From positions 1-32,166 of the forward strand of contig JADLHZ010000034.1 of assembly GCA_020848545.1 (NCBI GenBank): DNA of 32,166 nucleotides, read 5' to 3'. This stretch comes from Deltaproteobacteria bacterium (lineage in GTDB: Bacteria > Myxococcota > JADLHZ01). Under the pieces are notes generated by a model. That model was not told the origin of the DNA, searched no databases, and was given only the letters and a program-made list of their open reading frames with translations. This document shows positions 1-8,976 of the stretch, one piece after another. Position numbers and translations under genes: made by a program. Numbering within the stretch: position 1 is the first letter of the stretch; every line of letters begins with the position of its first letter.

Positions 1-1
1 C

Positions 2-3000
2 GCCGTCGCAACAGCTGAAGTCGAGCCGGCGCGTTCAAGCGGCGCCGAGCGGGGCGGGTGGGCACCTTCGCGCCGTCGTGCACGTTGGGGATCGAGGCGC
101 CGCGAGAGATGTGACGTATCGAGAGACACCCACGTCGACGATGTCGTTCTCATCGAACCCGACAGGGCCAAGACCAAGGGATCCTTTGGCGCCAGCGCCG
201 ATGATCAGCTCATCACTTCGTCGTTCGTTGGCGACTTCGACGGTATTCGCGCGGCGTCCGTCTTCATCCGAGCCGGCACGGTCGCCACCATCAAGCACCC
301 CGACGGGAGCACGTCGCCGCTCTTGTCGGGTGACATTCGCCTGACCGAATACACGCGCGGCCCGCGCGGCGGTCGCGCGATGCCGGCGCAGCTGCCAGGA
401 AACTCAGGCTACACTTACTGCGTCGAAGCGAGCATCGACGGGATCCCGAGCACGGACCGGGTCGCGTTCAGCCAACCGGTCTCGCTCTACTATGAGAACT
501 TCTTGAACACGCCCGTCGGCGCCGGCGTGCCTTCTGCGACCTATGATCGGAAGACGAACACCTGGGACTCGGGCTCCGACGGTTACGTCTTGAAGCTGCT
601 CAGTCTTTCGCCGGTCGCGATCGACGCGACCGGTGACGATGTGGCCGATCCCGTGCTCCTCACTGAGATCGGCCTCGACAGCGCGGAAGCCGCGAAGATC
701 GCCGAGCGCTTCGCGCCGGGGCAATCGTTCGTCCGCGCGCGCCTCGATCACTTTTCGACGGTCGACACCAACTACATCCTCGTCCTCGAGCCGACACCGC
801 TCGACGTCCCGAGCAACCCACCCGCGCCGCCGCCGATCAACCCCGACCCAACCGAGTGCAACGGATCGCGCATCGAGTGTCAGAACCAATTCCTCGGCGA
901 GCGCATCCCGCTCCAAGGTGTGCCGACCGACCTCTACTACGCTTCCGATCGCACGAGCGGTTTCGTGGGCGCTTATCGCCTCGACATTCCGGTTGGACCG
1001 ATCGTCAATCCCGAGGCGACGGTGGACATCGTGGTCACTGTCGCCGGCAAGCGTTTGTTCCCCTTGCCGCGCACGCAGCAGTCGCTGCTTCAGACGCGCA
1101 CGACGGTTTCCGCGCTGTGGGACGGCCGTGACCTCTTCGGCCGCAAGGTCCAAGGCTCGCGGCGCGCGAAGATCGACATCAATTACTTCCCTCCGTTCCG
1201 CTACATCCCGGCAGAGCGGCTTTTGCTCCGCGCATCGGGAGGCGCCGGTGGTGGGGCCGCAGTCGGAGGCGATTCCTGGGCGACGTGGGACGGATACGCG
1301 GAAACTCTGCCGCGCACGCCGGCACGCCTCGTCGAAGGTGGCGAGCCGAAGCTGAACCAAGGCTACGAAGTCGACGTCGGCACTTGGGACATCGGCGCTG
1401 ACAAGCTCGGCCATTGGCAGCTCGGCTTTCACCACCACTACGATCCGCAGAGCCACATCTTGTACTTGGGCACTGGCAAACGCGTGCAGACGAGCGCGAT
1501 CGGCCCCGTGGTCGACAATCTGTGGGTGATGCCGTCAGGCAATCCGGCCGACGCGCCGCCGCCGGAGCTCACGGCGATCATGCCCGACGGCAGCGTGTAC
1601 TTCGCGGCGCAGAACGACTCGAAGATCGCCAAGATGTCTCGCGATGGATCGGTGAGCGTCGTCGCGGGCACGAGCACGCCTTCCTTCGCCGATGGTACAG
1701 GCAGCGCCGCAGGCTTCGACCGAATCCGCGGCCTTGCGACAGACGACGCCGGCAATCTCTACATCGCTGACGCCGGCAACAAGCGCATCCGCAAGATGAC
1801 ACCGGCGTTCGTCGTCTCGACGATCGCCGGCGGCGGTGCCGACACCTTGAACCACAAGCCGATCGAAGACGAAGACGCCGGGGGCGGCTTCATCGGCGAG
1901 CCGAACGGGCTCGGCCGGCGGCCCTTCGACGGCTCGCTCGTGTTCTACGAGACGAGCTCTCGACGCTTGTGGGAGATCCGCGGCGGCAAGCTGCACGGCA
2001 TGTCGCTCGACGAAGATGTGGCGAACAACGCGGAAGGCAAAGTAGACACCGTCGCCTTCGCGATCGTGCGCGACATATGGGCTGCGCCGAACGGCGACAT
2101 TTACCTCTGCGAGCTCGGCGCGACGCCGCTCATGCGCAAGCTCTCGCCGAGCGGCGACGTGACCACGATCGCCGGCGGCGGCCTGACTCCCGTTCCGGCG
2201 GAGGGCATCCCAGGCAAGCAGCTTCTCCTCACCCTCGACTTTTGCGACGCACCTCGGCTCGCGAGCGATGGCAGCATCTACTTCCGCGCAGCGGACGACA
2301 TCATTGGTCGCGTGCTCGTCGACGGCACATTTCGCACGGCCTTCGGCGCGGGCTCGCACAGCGGCACCGTCGAGCCCGTGCAAGGCGGCGCGGCGGCGCA
2401 GCAGAAAGTACTGGTCAACGGCTCGAACGTGGCGCCCGACGGCAGCATCTATGTCTTCACGCCAGTGTCTGTGAGCCGCGTGACCACGCTCGATCGCTGG
2501 AGCGCGGGCGCCGCGAACCTCGTGCCGAGCGAAGACGGCCGCGAGGTGTACGTCTTTGACGATCACGGGCGGCACATCGACACGAAAGACGCGCTCACGA
2601 ACGCGCTGATTTATCACTTCGAGTACGACGCGAGTGGCCTTCTTGTGCGGGTGCGCGATCGCCAGAACCTGCAGACGTCCATTCAACGCGACAGCAACGG
2701 CGTCGCGACGAGCATCACCGGTCCGTACGGAGACATGACGTTCTTGTCGATCGACGCGGCGCTCGATCTACTCACCGTCACGTCGCCGGCGTCGGAGGTC
2801 TACACGCTCAACTACGCGAACCACTTGTTGAAGGAGCTGCGCTCGCCGCGAAACGCCGTGCACCGATACGACTACAACGCCGACGGGCGCCTGATTCGCG
2901 ACAAGAACGCCGGCGCCGGCGGGTGGACGCTGTCGCGCGCAGAGAATGGCCCCGAAGGCGCATACGAGCTGACGATGAGCACCGACGGCGGCCGGACGAC

Positions 3001-5485
3001 GCGCTACTCGGTCAGCTCGAACGCCGTTGACGCCACGCGCACGCACGACTTCGTTCATGCGGACGGGACGGCGAGTCAGACGACGTACAAGAACGGCGAG
3101 GTCGTCACGCGCGATCCCGACGGGCTCGTGACGACGATCGTCGACGAGCCGGATCCGCGCTTCGGCATGCGTGCGCCGACATACAGCGTGACGCGCAAGA
3201 CGCCCGTGGGTCTCGAACGTAGAGAGAGCACGGCGCGGACCACGACGCTCACGAGCCCGCTCGATCTGACGAGCATCGACACGTGGCAGGAGGAGACGAG
3301 CGTCAACGGCGTGACGGCGTCGACGAAGTACACGCGCGCGACGCGAACGATCGACAGCGCGTCATTCGTCGGGCGTTCGCAGACGTTGACGCTCGACGGT
3401 GCCGGCTATCCGCAGACGCTCTCGCGGCCGGGGATCACGGACGTGACGACGAGCTTCGACGCGAATGGCCGGCTGCAGACCATCACGCAGGACACGAGGC
3501 AAACGACCTTGGGTTACGACGCGAAGGGGCGCCTGCGCACGGTGACCGATCCCTTGCTGCGCACTTTGACCTACGGCCGCGACGCCGCTGGTCGCGTCAT
3601 TTCTATCTTGCGCCCTGACCTTCGCGTGATCGGCATCGGCCGCGACGCACACGGCAACGTGACGAGCGTGACGCCGCCGGGCCGGCCGGTGCACCAGATG
3701 TCGTTCTCGCTGAACGATGTGCAAGAGAGCTACACGCCGCCGCTCGCGTCGGGCACCGGCACGCTCGTGACCGGCTATCGCTACAATGCGGATGATCAGT
3801 TGATCGCCATCGATCGGCCTGACGGTCTCACCGTCGACATCGGCCGTGATTTGGCCGGCCGCGCGCGGACGGTCAGCGACGCGTTCGGCACGCGGACGTT
3901 CAACTACTTCGCCGGCACGGGCAAGCTCGGGTCCATCGCCTATCCCGCAGGCGCTTCACTGGCCTTCAGCTACGACGGGCCGCTCTTGCTCGCGAACGAG
4001 TGGACCGGCGACGTCGCCGGCAACGTGACGCGCATCTACGACGATCGCTTCTTCACCGATCGCCTCGAAGTGAACGGCGTCGGCGTCGACTACACGATCG
4101 ATGACGATGGCTTCGTCACCAGCGTCGACGACCTCAGCATCGTGCGTGATCCTTCTAACGCGCTCCTTGCGACGATCTCGCTCGATCAAGTGACGACGAC
4201 GTTTGCGCACTCGCCGTTCGGCGAGCGTGAGCGCGAACGCACGGAGGTGGCAACATCGCTCGTGTATGAAGAATCATACATTCGCGACGCTCTGGGACGG
4301 ATCGAGACGCGCACGATCGACGATGGGACGACGCCGGTGATCTTCGCGTATCATTACGACATGGCTGGGCGGCTCGACGAAGTGAAGAAAGACGGCGTTG
4401 TCGTCGAGACGTACGGCTACGACGACAACGGCAATCGCGCCGGCGGAACGTACGACAATCAGGATCGTCTGCTGGCGATGGGCACGACGAGCTATGCGTA
4501 CACCGCGGCCGGCGAGCTGCGGACGAAGACGACGCCGGGCGGGACGACGACGTATTCCTACGATCAGCTCGGGAACCTGCGGCGCGTGGACCTGCCGGGG
4601 ACGCGGATCGACTACGTGATCGACGGGTTGAACCGGCGCGTTGGGAAGAAGGTCGACGGTGTGCTGGTCCAAGGCTTCCTGTACGACGGGCAGCTACGGA
4701 TCGTGGCGGAGCTCGACGGCGCGAACACGGTCGTCTCGCGGTTCGTGTACGCGTCGCGCTCGAATGTGCCCGACTTCATGATGAAGGGCGGCGTGACGTA
4801 TCGGATCATCACTGACCACGTCGGCTCACCGGTGCGGGTCATCAACGCAGCGGACGGCTCGATCGCGCAGCGGGTGGAGTACGGCAGCTTCGGCGTTGTG
4901 GTGAGCGATTCGTCGCCGGGCTTCCAGCCGTTTGGCTTCGCGGGCGGCCTTCGTGATCGCGATACGGGGCTCGTTCGGTTTGGGGCTCGGGACTATGATC
5001 CGGCGACCGGGCGGTGGACGGCACAAGATCCGATCAGTTTCGGAGGGGGCGACACTAACCTTTACGGCTATGTGATCAATGACCCCGTCAATGTCATCGA
5101 CCCAAGGGGCACATATATTCGCCATCTCGATCCTGAGTTGGGTTTCGCGGTCGACAACCTGGCTTACAGTGATCGTGGACGCGAACTAATTCGCCAGGCG
5201 CAAGAGTCGCCGATACCGCTGGATATCGTGTCTCATTCGCAGGACTACGGTTACGGAGAATTCTTCCCCGGCGACACACCCGCGATACTCATTGATCCCT
5301 ATAAGATCTGGGACGTCTCGGGATCGGACATTACGAGCTACTACGTCATCCTGTCTGCTGCTTTGGGCCACGAGCTTTTTCACTTCGGGCAATATCTAAC
5401 CGGTCTCCCTCCGCTCGAAGCTCCGGCGTACGACGCGTTTATGGACATCATGAGCGACCTAGGGAGGCCGCAAGAATGTCGGTAG
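2..5485 (+). CDS. RHS/YD-repeat protein with NHL propeller and HExxH metallopeptidase-like C-terminal tip (5' partial)
   Basis: The frame is open from the window edge, so the true start lies upstream. TTG at 323 is the first start-like codon, but residues before it (for example SFVGDFDGIRAASVFIRAG) already look like the N-terminal region of myxobacterial RHS proteins. Numbering from base 2, residues about 524-827 hold NHL-type beta-propeller repeats (DAGNLYIADAGNKRIRKM). Residues about 870-1630 hold YD repeats. The RHS core ends with NLYGYVINDPVNVIDPRG at residue 1703. The last 124 residues form a separate tip with HELFH at 1790-1794 and an acidic residue E1806 downstream, the pattern of a zinc metallopeptidase. 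RHS proteins are known to encapsulate and release such C-terminal toxins. The tip is more AT-rich than the core. The first 35 or so codons are arginine-rich, so a sequencing frameshift near the edge is possible. The stop overlaps the next gene. Confidence 0.93.
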   Translation, partial: AVATAEVEPARSSGAERGGWAPSRRRARWGSRRRERCDVSRDTHVDDVVLIEPDRAKTKGSFGASADDQLITSSFVGDFDGIRAASVFIRAGTVATIKHPDGSTSPLLSGDIRLTEYTRGPRGGRAMPAQLPGNSGYTYCVEASIDGIPSTDRVAFSQPVSLYYENFLNTPVGAGVPSATYDRKTNTWDSGSDGYVLKLLSLSPVAIDATGDDVADPVLLTEIGLDSAEAAKIAERFAPGQSFVRARLDHFSTVDTNYILVLEPTPLDVPSNPPAPPPINPDPTECNGSRIECQNQFLGERIPLQGVPTDLYYASDRTSGFVGAYRLDIPVGPIVNPEATVDIVVTVAGKRLFPLPRTQQSLLQTRTTVSALWDGRDLFGRKVQGSRRAKIDINYFPPFRYIPAERLLLRASGGAGGGAAVGGDSWATWDGYAETLPRTPARLVEGGEPKLNQGYEVDVGTWDIGADKLGHWQLGFHHHYDPQSHILYLGTGKRVQTSAIGPVVDNLWVMPSGNPADAPPPELTAIMPDGSVYFAAQNDSKIAKMSRDGSVSVVAGTSTPSFADGTGSAAGFDRIRGLATDDAGNLYIADAGNKRIRKMTPAFVVSTIAGGGADTLNHKPIEDEDAGGGFIGEPNGLGRRPFDGSLVFYETSSRRLWEIRGGKLHGMSLDEDVANNAEGKVDTVAFAIVRDIWAAPNGDIYLCELGATPLMRKLSPSGDVTTIAGGGLTPVPAEGIPGKQLLLTLDFCDAPRLASDGSIYFRAADDIIGRVLVDGTFRTAFGAGSHSGTVEPVQGGAAAQQKVLVNGSNVAPDGSIYVFTPVSVSRVTTLDRWSAGAANLVPSEDGREVYVFDDHGRHIDTKDALTNALIYHFEYDASGLLVRVRDRQNLQTSIQRDSNGVATSITGPYGDMTFLSIDAALDLLTVTSPASEVYTLNYANHLLKELRSPRNAVHRYDYNADGRLIRDKNAGAGGWTLSRAENGPEGAYELTMSTDGGRTTRYSVSSNAVDATRTHDFVHADGTASQTTYKNGEVVTRDPDGLVTTIVDEPDPRFGMRAPTYSVTRKTPVGLERRESTARTTTLTSPLDLTSIDTWQEETSVNGVTASTKYTRATRTIDSASFVGRSQTLTLDGAGYPQTLSRPGITDVTTSFDANGRLQTITQDTRQTTLGYDAKGRLRTVTDPLLRTLTYGRDAAGRVISILRPDLRVIGIGRDAHGNVTSVTPPGRPVHQMSFSLNDVQESYTPPLASGTGTLVTGYRYNADDQLIAIDRPDGLTVDIGRDLAGRARTVSDAFGTRTFNYFAGTGKLGSIAYPAGASLAFSYDGPLLLANEWTGDVAGNVTRIYDDRFFTDRLEVNGVGVDYTIDDDGFVTSVDDLSIVRDPSNALLATISLDQVTTTFAHSPFGERERERTEVATSLVYEESYIRDALGRIETRTIDDGTTPVIFAYHYDMAGRLDEVKKDGVVVETYGYDDNGNRAGGTYDNQDRLLAMGTTSYAYTAAGELRTKTTPGGTTTYSYDQLGNLRRVDLPGTRIDYVIDGLNRRVGKKVDGVLVQGFLYDGQLRIVAELDGANTVVSRFVYASRSNVPDFMMKGGVTYRIITDHVGSPVRVINAADGSIAQRVEYGSFGVVVSDSSPGFQPFGFAGGLRDRDTGLVRFGARDYDPATGRWTAQDPISFGGGDTNLYGYVINDPVNVIDPRGTYIRHLDPELGFAVDNLAYSDRGRELIRQAQESPIPLDIVSHSQDYGYGEFFPGDTPAILIDPYKIWDVSGSDITSYYVILSAALGHELFHFGQYLTGLPPLEAPAYDAFMDIMSDLGRPQECR

Positions 5486-5784
5486 CGTCACTAGCCTGTT
5501 GCGCGGGCTTGCTCGCGCTCTCGGCGTGCATCGATCTCGGCACGAGCCATCGTGCGCGTGCCTCGACGTGTTCGCCGGACACCACCCCGTCGGGTTGCGT
5601 CGCGCCTGAGCGCTGTCTGATGGCGGTTCAGCTCGACGGTAAAGGCATACCCTCCGGTTGCTATCTACCCTGCACATCGGCAGGGTGCCCACACGGGTTC
5701 AGGTGCGCGGATGTGACGATTGAGGAGCCTCCATTGGGAACTCGCAGCAAGTTCGCCGTCGCGGTGTGCATCGAGAAGCCGTGA
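5476..5784 (+). CDS. Small cysteine-rich lipoprotein, candidate immunity protein to the RHS tip
   Basis: The ATG at 5476 lies inside the last codons of the RHS gene, a 10-base overlap, so translation is probably coupled. The 102-residue product starts with a short signal peptide ending in a lipobox (LLALSAC, lipidated Cys18). The mature part has about eight cysteines, in spacings such as SGCYLPCTSAGCPHGFRC that resemble small secreted cysteine-rich lipoproteins of Myxococcota. It would sit in the periplasm or on the outer membrane. Directly overlapping genes downstream of polymorphic toxins are often immunity genes, so an immunity role is inferred from position alone. No homology to a known immunity family was recognised. 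A structural lipoprotein unrelated to toxicity is the alternative. Confidence 0.8.
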   Translation: MSVASLACCAGLLALSACIDLGTSHRARASTCSPDTTPSGCVAPERCLMAVQLDGKGIPSGCYLPCTSAGCPHGFRCADVTIEEPPLGTRSKFAVAVCIEKP

Positions 5785-5796
5785 TCGAAAGATCGT

Positions 5797-5822
5797 GGGC
5801 GAGCGATCGGGGCGAGCGATCG
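5797..5822. repeat. 13-bp tandem repeat, two copies
   Basis: The unit GGGCGAGCGATCG occurs at 5797-5809 and 5810-5822, in the gap between the small lipoprotein and the PKD lipoprotein. It shares the CGATCG core and the 13-base period with the tandem repeat at the 3' end of the PKD gene, so the two may be related. Confidence 0.75.
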
Positions 5823-5934
5823 AAGAGGAATGTGGATCGACCGAGTAAATACTTGTCGCAATGGGTGCTGCCTCGCGGCGACGCAATGCGCGGATGACGA
5901 GCTGAACCGTCTGCAGGTTGAAAGGGGGACGACG

Positions 5935-8733
5935 ATGCGCAGCACATCAACCACGACCAGCGTGCTCGTCTTCCTCGCTGCCTGCTCCGCCTTCGACCCT
6001 CGCCTTCTACGCGATGACGGCGGCCCGGCGCCGATTGCCGAGGCGGGGAAAGACAGCACCGCTGTCGTCGGAACCATCGTGCAACTTCGCGCCGAAGGCG
6101 ACGGCGTGCCGCAGGTCGGCGCCACCTACGAGTGGGTGCTGCTCTCGCGACCGTTCCTCAGCTTCGCCGTGATCGCGAACCCGTTCAGCCATGAAGCGAC
6201 ACTGACCATCGACGCCGAAGGTCCGTTCGTCGTTGCGCTCAACGTCGACAACGGCCACGGCGAGCGTGCGATCGACGTCGTCATCATCGAAGGGACGAGC
6301 GACGTCGACGAACATCCGGGCCCGATCGACCGGCCACCTGTCGCCATCGTGGGCGACGATCGCGTGGTGGCGCCTGGAACCACCGTGATCCTCGACGGCT
6401 CGCGAAGCTACGATCCGGAGGGAAAGCCACTGGCCTATGGCTGGACGAGCATCTCCACACCCGGAGCGCCCGTCGTCCTCAGCCGTCCCTTCAGCGGGAC
6501 CACCACGTTCGTTGCCAATGAGCCTGGCGACTATGTATTCGCTTTGATCGTCAACGATCGCCTCGCCGACAGCCGCCCCGATTACATCGTCATCACGGCC
6601 AACGCTGCACCGACGCCGCGCCTATTCGCTCCGTCGCAAGTGGTCGTCGGCGACCTGGTGTCGCTCGACGCCGAGGCGAGCACCGATCTGGAGGCGGAAC
6701 CGCTGACGTACACGTGGCAGTTCGTGCAGAGACCGCCGTCGAGCACGTCGATTCTGATGAGCGGCGCCACGCCAGGCACAAAGGCGTTCCGGCCCGACAT
6801 CGCAGGAACCTACGGCGTTCAGCTCACAGTGAGCGACGGCGTCAACACGGTTGCACGCAGTACGTCAATCCTCGCGCGCTCGTACGGTGAGCTCAGGCCC
6901 ACCGCGAGCACGCCGAATACGATGATCGTGTTGCCTGCGAGCGTCGTGCAGCTCGACGCCAGCCACAGTACCAATCCGCTCGGCGGCAGTCTTACGTATG
7001 AGTGGACCCTGATGTCCGCGCCGGCGACCAGCGGGAATGCGGGTTGGTCGTCGACGGAAGAAAAACCGATCTACACCGCCGACGTCAGCGGGTACCATGT
7101 CGTGCAACTCGTCGTGCGAAACGCGCTGCTTCAGAGCTACCCCGTGACGACCACGATCCACGCGAACACGCCTCCGGTTGCTGTGGCCGGCCCGGATGCG
7201 ACTGTGATCGCAGGCACGAACGTTGCGCTGAACGGGAGCGCGAGCAGCGATGCTGACAACAACGTTCTCTTCTATTCCTGGAGCGTGCTGTCGTCGCCTG
7301 CCTCGAGCACTGCAGGAATCTCTTCAGCGACCAACGCAGCGGCAAGCTTCAAGCCCTATGCGGGCGGGACTTACGTGATCCAACTCAGAGTCAGTGACGT
7401 CGCGACGGCGACGCTGGACACTTTGACCCTCACGGTTCTCGTGCCACCGATCGCGCTGGCGGGTCCCGATCGCAGCGCAGCCATCGGGACACCGGTCGCA
7501 CTGGATGCCACGACCAGCACTGGCACTGCACCTCTCTCGTTTCAGTGGACGCTGTTGAGCGCGCCGCCCGGCAGCACAGCCACCGTGGTCGCTCCCGATC
7601 AGCCGATCACCAGCTTCACGCCCGATCTCATCGGGGTCTATCGCGTTCGGCTCGGCGTGACGGATCTCGTGAGCCTCACGAGCTTCGACGACGTCGAAGT
7701 GACCGTGGTTCCGGGCCTCGACCTCAACTGCACTTCTGACGCCATGCCGTCGTGGCCAACCATCGCATTCAGCCAGCGCGTCGCGTCGAATTTCGAACCG
7801 TTGTGCGACGGCTGGACACTCACTTTTGACAAGAACAGCAACAAGGTGCGGCTCGAAAACCTGCTCACCGGCGCGATCGGCATGACAGCGCAGTTGTCCG
7901 CTCGCGCGTCAGGCCTCGTGCTGGATCGACAAACGAACGCCGCCTACGCGAACCTCGCGCCTGCGACCTTCATCGAGAGAATCGATCTCAGCTCCGGCGC
8001 CGTCACGAGCCTTCCGTTGCAGAGGGAAGCCAGGGCGATGGCGACGGCCGAGAACGACAAGTTGGTCATCATCGAGCTCGCCGCGCCATCGACGTTCAAC
8101 TACCGCGTCACCGTCGTCGACGGGGCAACGGGTACCTCGCTGGCATCGACTCCAGCGATTGATTCGTCCATCTCGCGGCTCGCATACTCGAGCGTCAACG
8201 ACCAGGTGTTCGTCTCTTCGACCGGGAGCGTACGGCGTTTTGCGATGGATCCGAGCGTCGGAACGATCGCCGCGTCCCCCGAGCAAATGCTCTCAACGAG
8301 CAACGGCCCTGAGATCGCTCTTTCAGTAGACGGCACACGGATCGCGACGTCGGGTACTAGCACCGAGGACCGGAGCGCGAGCAACCTCGCGACCTTGTAT
8401 GGCGTGGTCAGCGGCACTCTTCCTGTGTACAGCCCGGACGGCACCTACTTGGCCATCGCAAGCACGAGCGGCGTGATACGCGTCTACTCGGTGGCAACTC
8501 ACGTCGAAGCCGTGTCGTACTCGTCGCTTTGCCCACCTGGTTCCTTCTTCACCTCGTTCTCGCGTATTCGCTTCTCCCGGGGCGGTCGCGCCATCGTGGC
8601 TGGGTATATCTGCGGCAGCAACGAGTTTCTGAAATGGATCTCCTTCGAGCCGGGAGTCAGGCACGGTGGCCCTGCGAGAAGCCCGATCGGGAAGCCCGAT
8701 CGGAGAGCCCGATCGAAGAGCCCGATCGAGTAG
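5935..8733 (+). CDS. PKD-repeat lipoprotein with beta-propeller-like C-terminus
   Basis: Start ATG 5935 was chosen because it follows AAAGGGG (5921-5927) at good spacing and gives a lipoprotein signal peptide (VLVFLAAC, lipidated Cys17). The in-frame extension back to 5830 has no signal. The 932-residue product has about six PKD/REJ-like beta-sandwich domains, beginning near residues 31, 134, 225, 320, 412 and 503. They show the typical PVAxxGxD...LDGSxSxDxxGxxLxYxW pattern. Residues about 600-905 look like a WD40/PD40-type propeller (LVLDRQTNAAYA, RIATSGTST, YSPDGTYLAIAS). It is probably exposed on the outer membrane; function unknown. The last 17 codons and the TAG stop lie in REP-like repeat DNA, giving a basic, low-complexity tail. 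Confidence 0.93.
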   Translation: MRSTSTTTSVLVFLAACSAFDPRLLRDDGGPAPIAEAGKDSTAVVGTIVQLRAEGDGVPQVGATYEWVLLSRPFLSFAVIANPFSHEATLTIDAEGPFVVALNVDNGHGERAIDVVIIEGTSDVDEHPGPIDRPPVAIVGDDRVVAPGTTVILDGSRSYDPEGKPLAYGWTSISTPGAPVVLSRPFSGTTTFVANEPGDYVFALIVNDRLADSRPDYIVITANAAPTPRLFAPSQVVVGDLVSLDAEASTDLEAEPLTYTWQFVQRPPSSTSILMSGATPGTKAFRPDIAGTYGVQLTVSDGVNTVARSTSILARSYGELRPTASTPNTMIVLPASVVQLDASHSTNPLGGSLTYEWTLMSAPATSGNAGWSSTEEKPIYTADVSGYHVVQLVVRNALLQSYPVTTTIHANTPPVAVAGPDATVIAGTNVALNGSASSDADNNVLFYSWSVLSSPASSTAGISSATNAAASFKPYAGGTYVIQLRVSDVATATLDTLTLTVLVPPIALAGPDRSAAIGTPVALDATTSTGTAPLSFQWTLLSAPPGSTATVVAPDQPITSFTPDLIGVYRVRLGVTDLVSLTSFDDVEVTVVPGLDLNCTSDAMPSWPTIAFSQRVASNFEPLCDGWTLTFDKNSNKVRLENLLTGAIGMTAQLSARASGLVLDRQTNAAYANLAPATFIERIDLSSGAVTSLPLQREARAMATAENDKLVIIELAAPSTFNYRVTVVDGATGTSLASTPAIDSSISRLAYSSVNDQVFVSSTGSVRRFAMDPSVGTIAASPEQMLSTSNGPEIALSVDGTRIATSGTSTEDRSASNLATLYGVVSGTLPVYSPDGTYLAIASTSGVIRVYSVATHVEAVSYSSLCPPGSFFTSFSRIRFSRGGRAIVAGYICGSNEFLKWISFEPGVRHGGPARSPIGKPDRRARSKSPIE
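8681..8732. repeat. 13-bp tandem repeat (four copies) inside the 3' end of the PKD lipoprotein gene
   Basis: GCCCGATCG recurs at 8681, 8694, 8707 and 8720, an exact 13-base period separated by purine-rich GRRA spacers. Because 13 is not a multiple of three, it is read as changing amino acids (SPIGKPDRRARSKSPIE). The last unit runs into the inverted REP-like copy at 8719-8745. Confidence 0.9.
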
Positions 8734-8745
8734 GAACTACGATCA
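8719..8745 (-). repeat. REP-like element, inverted copy
   Basis: This is a 27-base exact reverse complement of 8872-8898. It contains GTAG-GAA-CTAC, the local dyad of the element. The stop codon of the PKD lipoprotein (8731-8733) lies in it. Confidence 0.85.
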
Positions 8746-8782
8746 CGATCAAGGAAGAGACGATTCAGTCGCCGACGGATTC

Positions 8783-8821
8783 CTGATTCTGCTGATCGTA
8801 CTCTGCTTGATCGTACTCTGC
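8783..8821 (+). repeat. Truncated REP-like tandem units
   Basis: TGATCGTACTCTGC occurs at 8793-8806 and 8808-8821, preceded by a degenerate TGATTCTGC. These share the TGATCGTA head of the full-length copies but not the rest. Confidence 0.65.
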
Positions 8822-8849
8822 TGATCGTAGTTCCTCCTCGATCGGGCTT
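8822..8849 (+). repeat. REP-like element copy
   Basis: A 28-base unit opens with TGATCGTAGTTCCT and closes with CGATCGGGCTT. GATCG and CGATC form the lower stem of a hairpin. An extra CGATCGGGCTT follows at 8850-8860. Confidence 0.85.
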
Positions 8850-8871
8850 CGATCGGGCTTCCGGGCTTCCT

Positions 8872-8899
8872 TGATCGTAGTTCCTACTCGATCGGGCTT
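8872..8899 (+). repeat. REP-like element copy (most palindromic version)
   Basis: This is the same unit with CCTAC instead of CCTCC, which lets GATCGTAG pair with CTAC(TC)GATC around a TTC loop. That is an eight-pair stem with a two-base bulge, the bulged imperfect palindrome typical of REP elements. It pairs perfectly with 8719-8745. Confidence 0.87.
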
Positions 8900-8902
8900 T
8901 CC

Positions 8903-8930
8903 TGATCGTAGTTCCTCCTCGATCGGGCTT
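8903..8930 (+). repeat. REP-like element copy
   Basis: This copy is identical by eye to the one at 8822-8849. It is the copy nearest the 3' end of the RAYT gene. Confidence 0.87.
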
Positions 8931-8976
8931 CCGCGACAGTCGATGGTGGCTCAATTTGACAACAATTCGTTCGCGC

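Noticed and set aside
5830-5934. Upstream start for the PKD lipoprotein
   Set aside because: The extension lacks a signal peptide and would bury the lipobox, while ATG 5935 has a good Shine-Dalgarno.
8681-8930. CRISPR-like array
   Set aside because: Repeats are in both orientations, have irregular spacing and no uniform spacers, and flank a RAYT gene, so REP-like elements explain them better.
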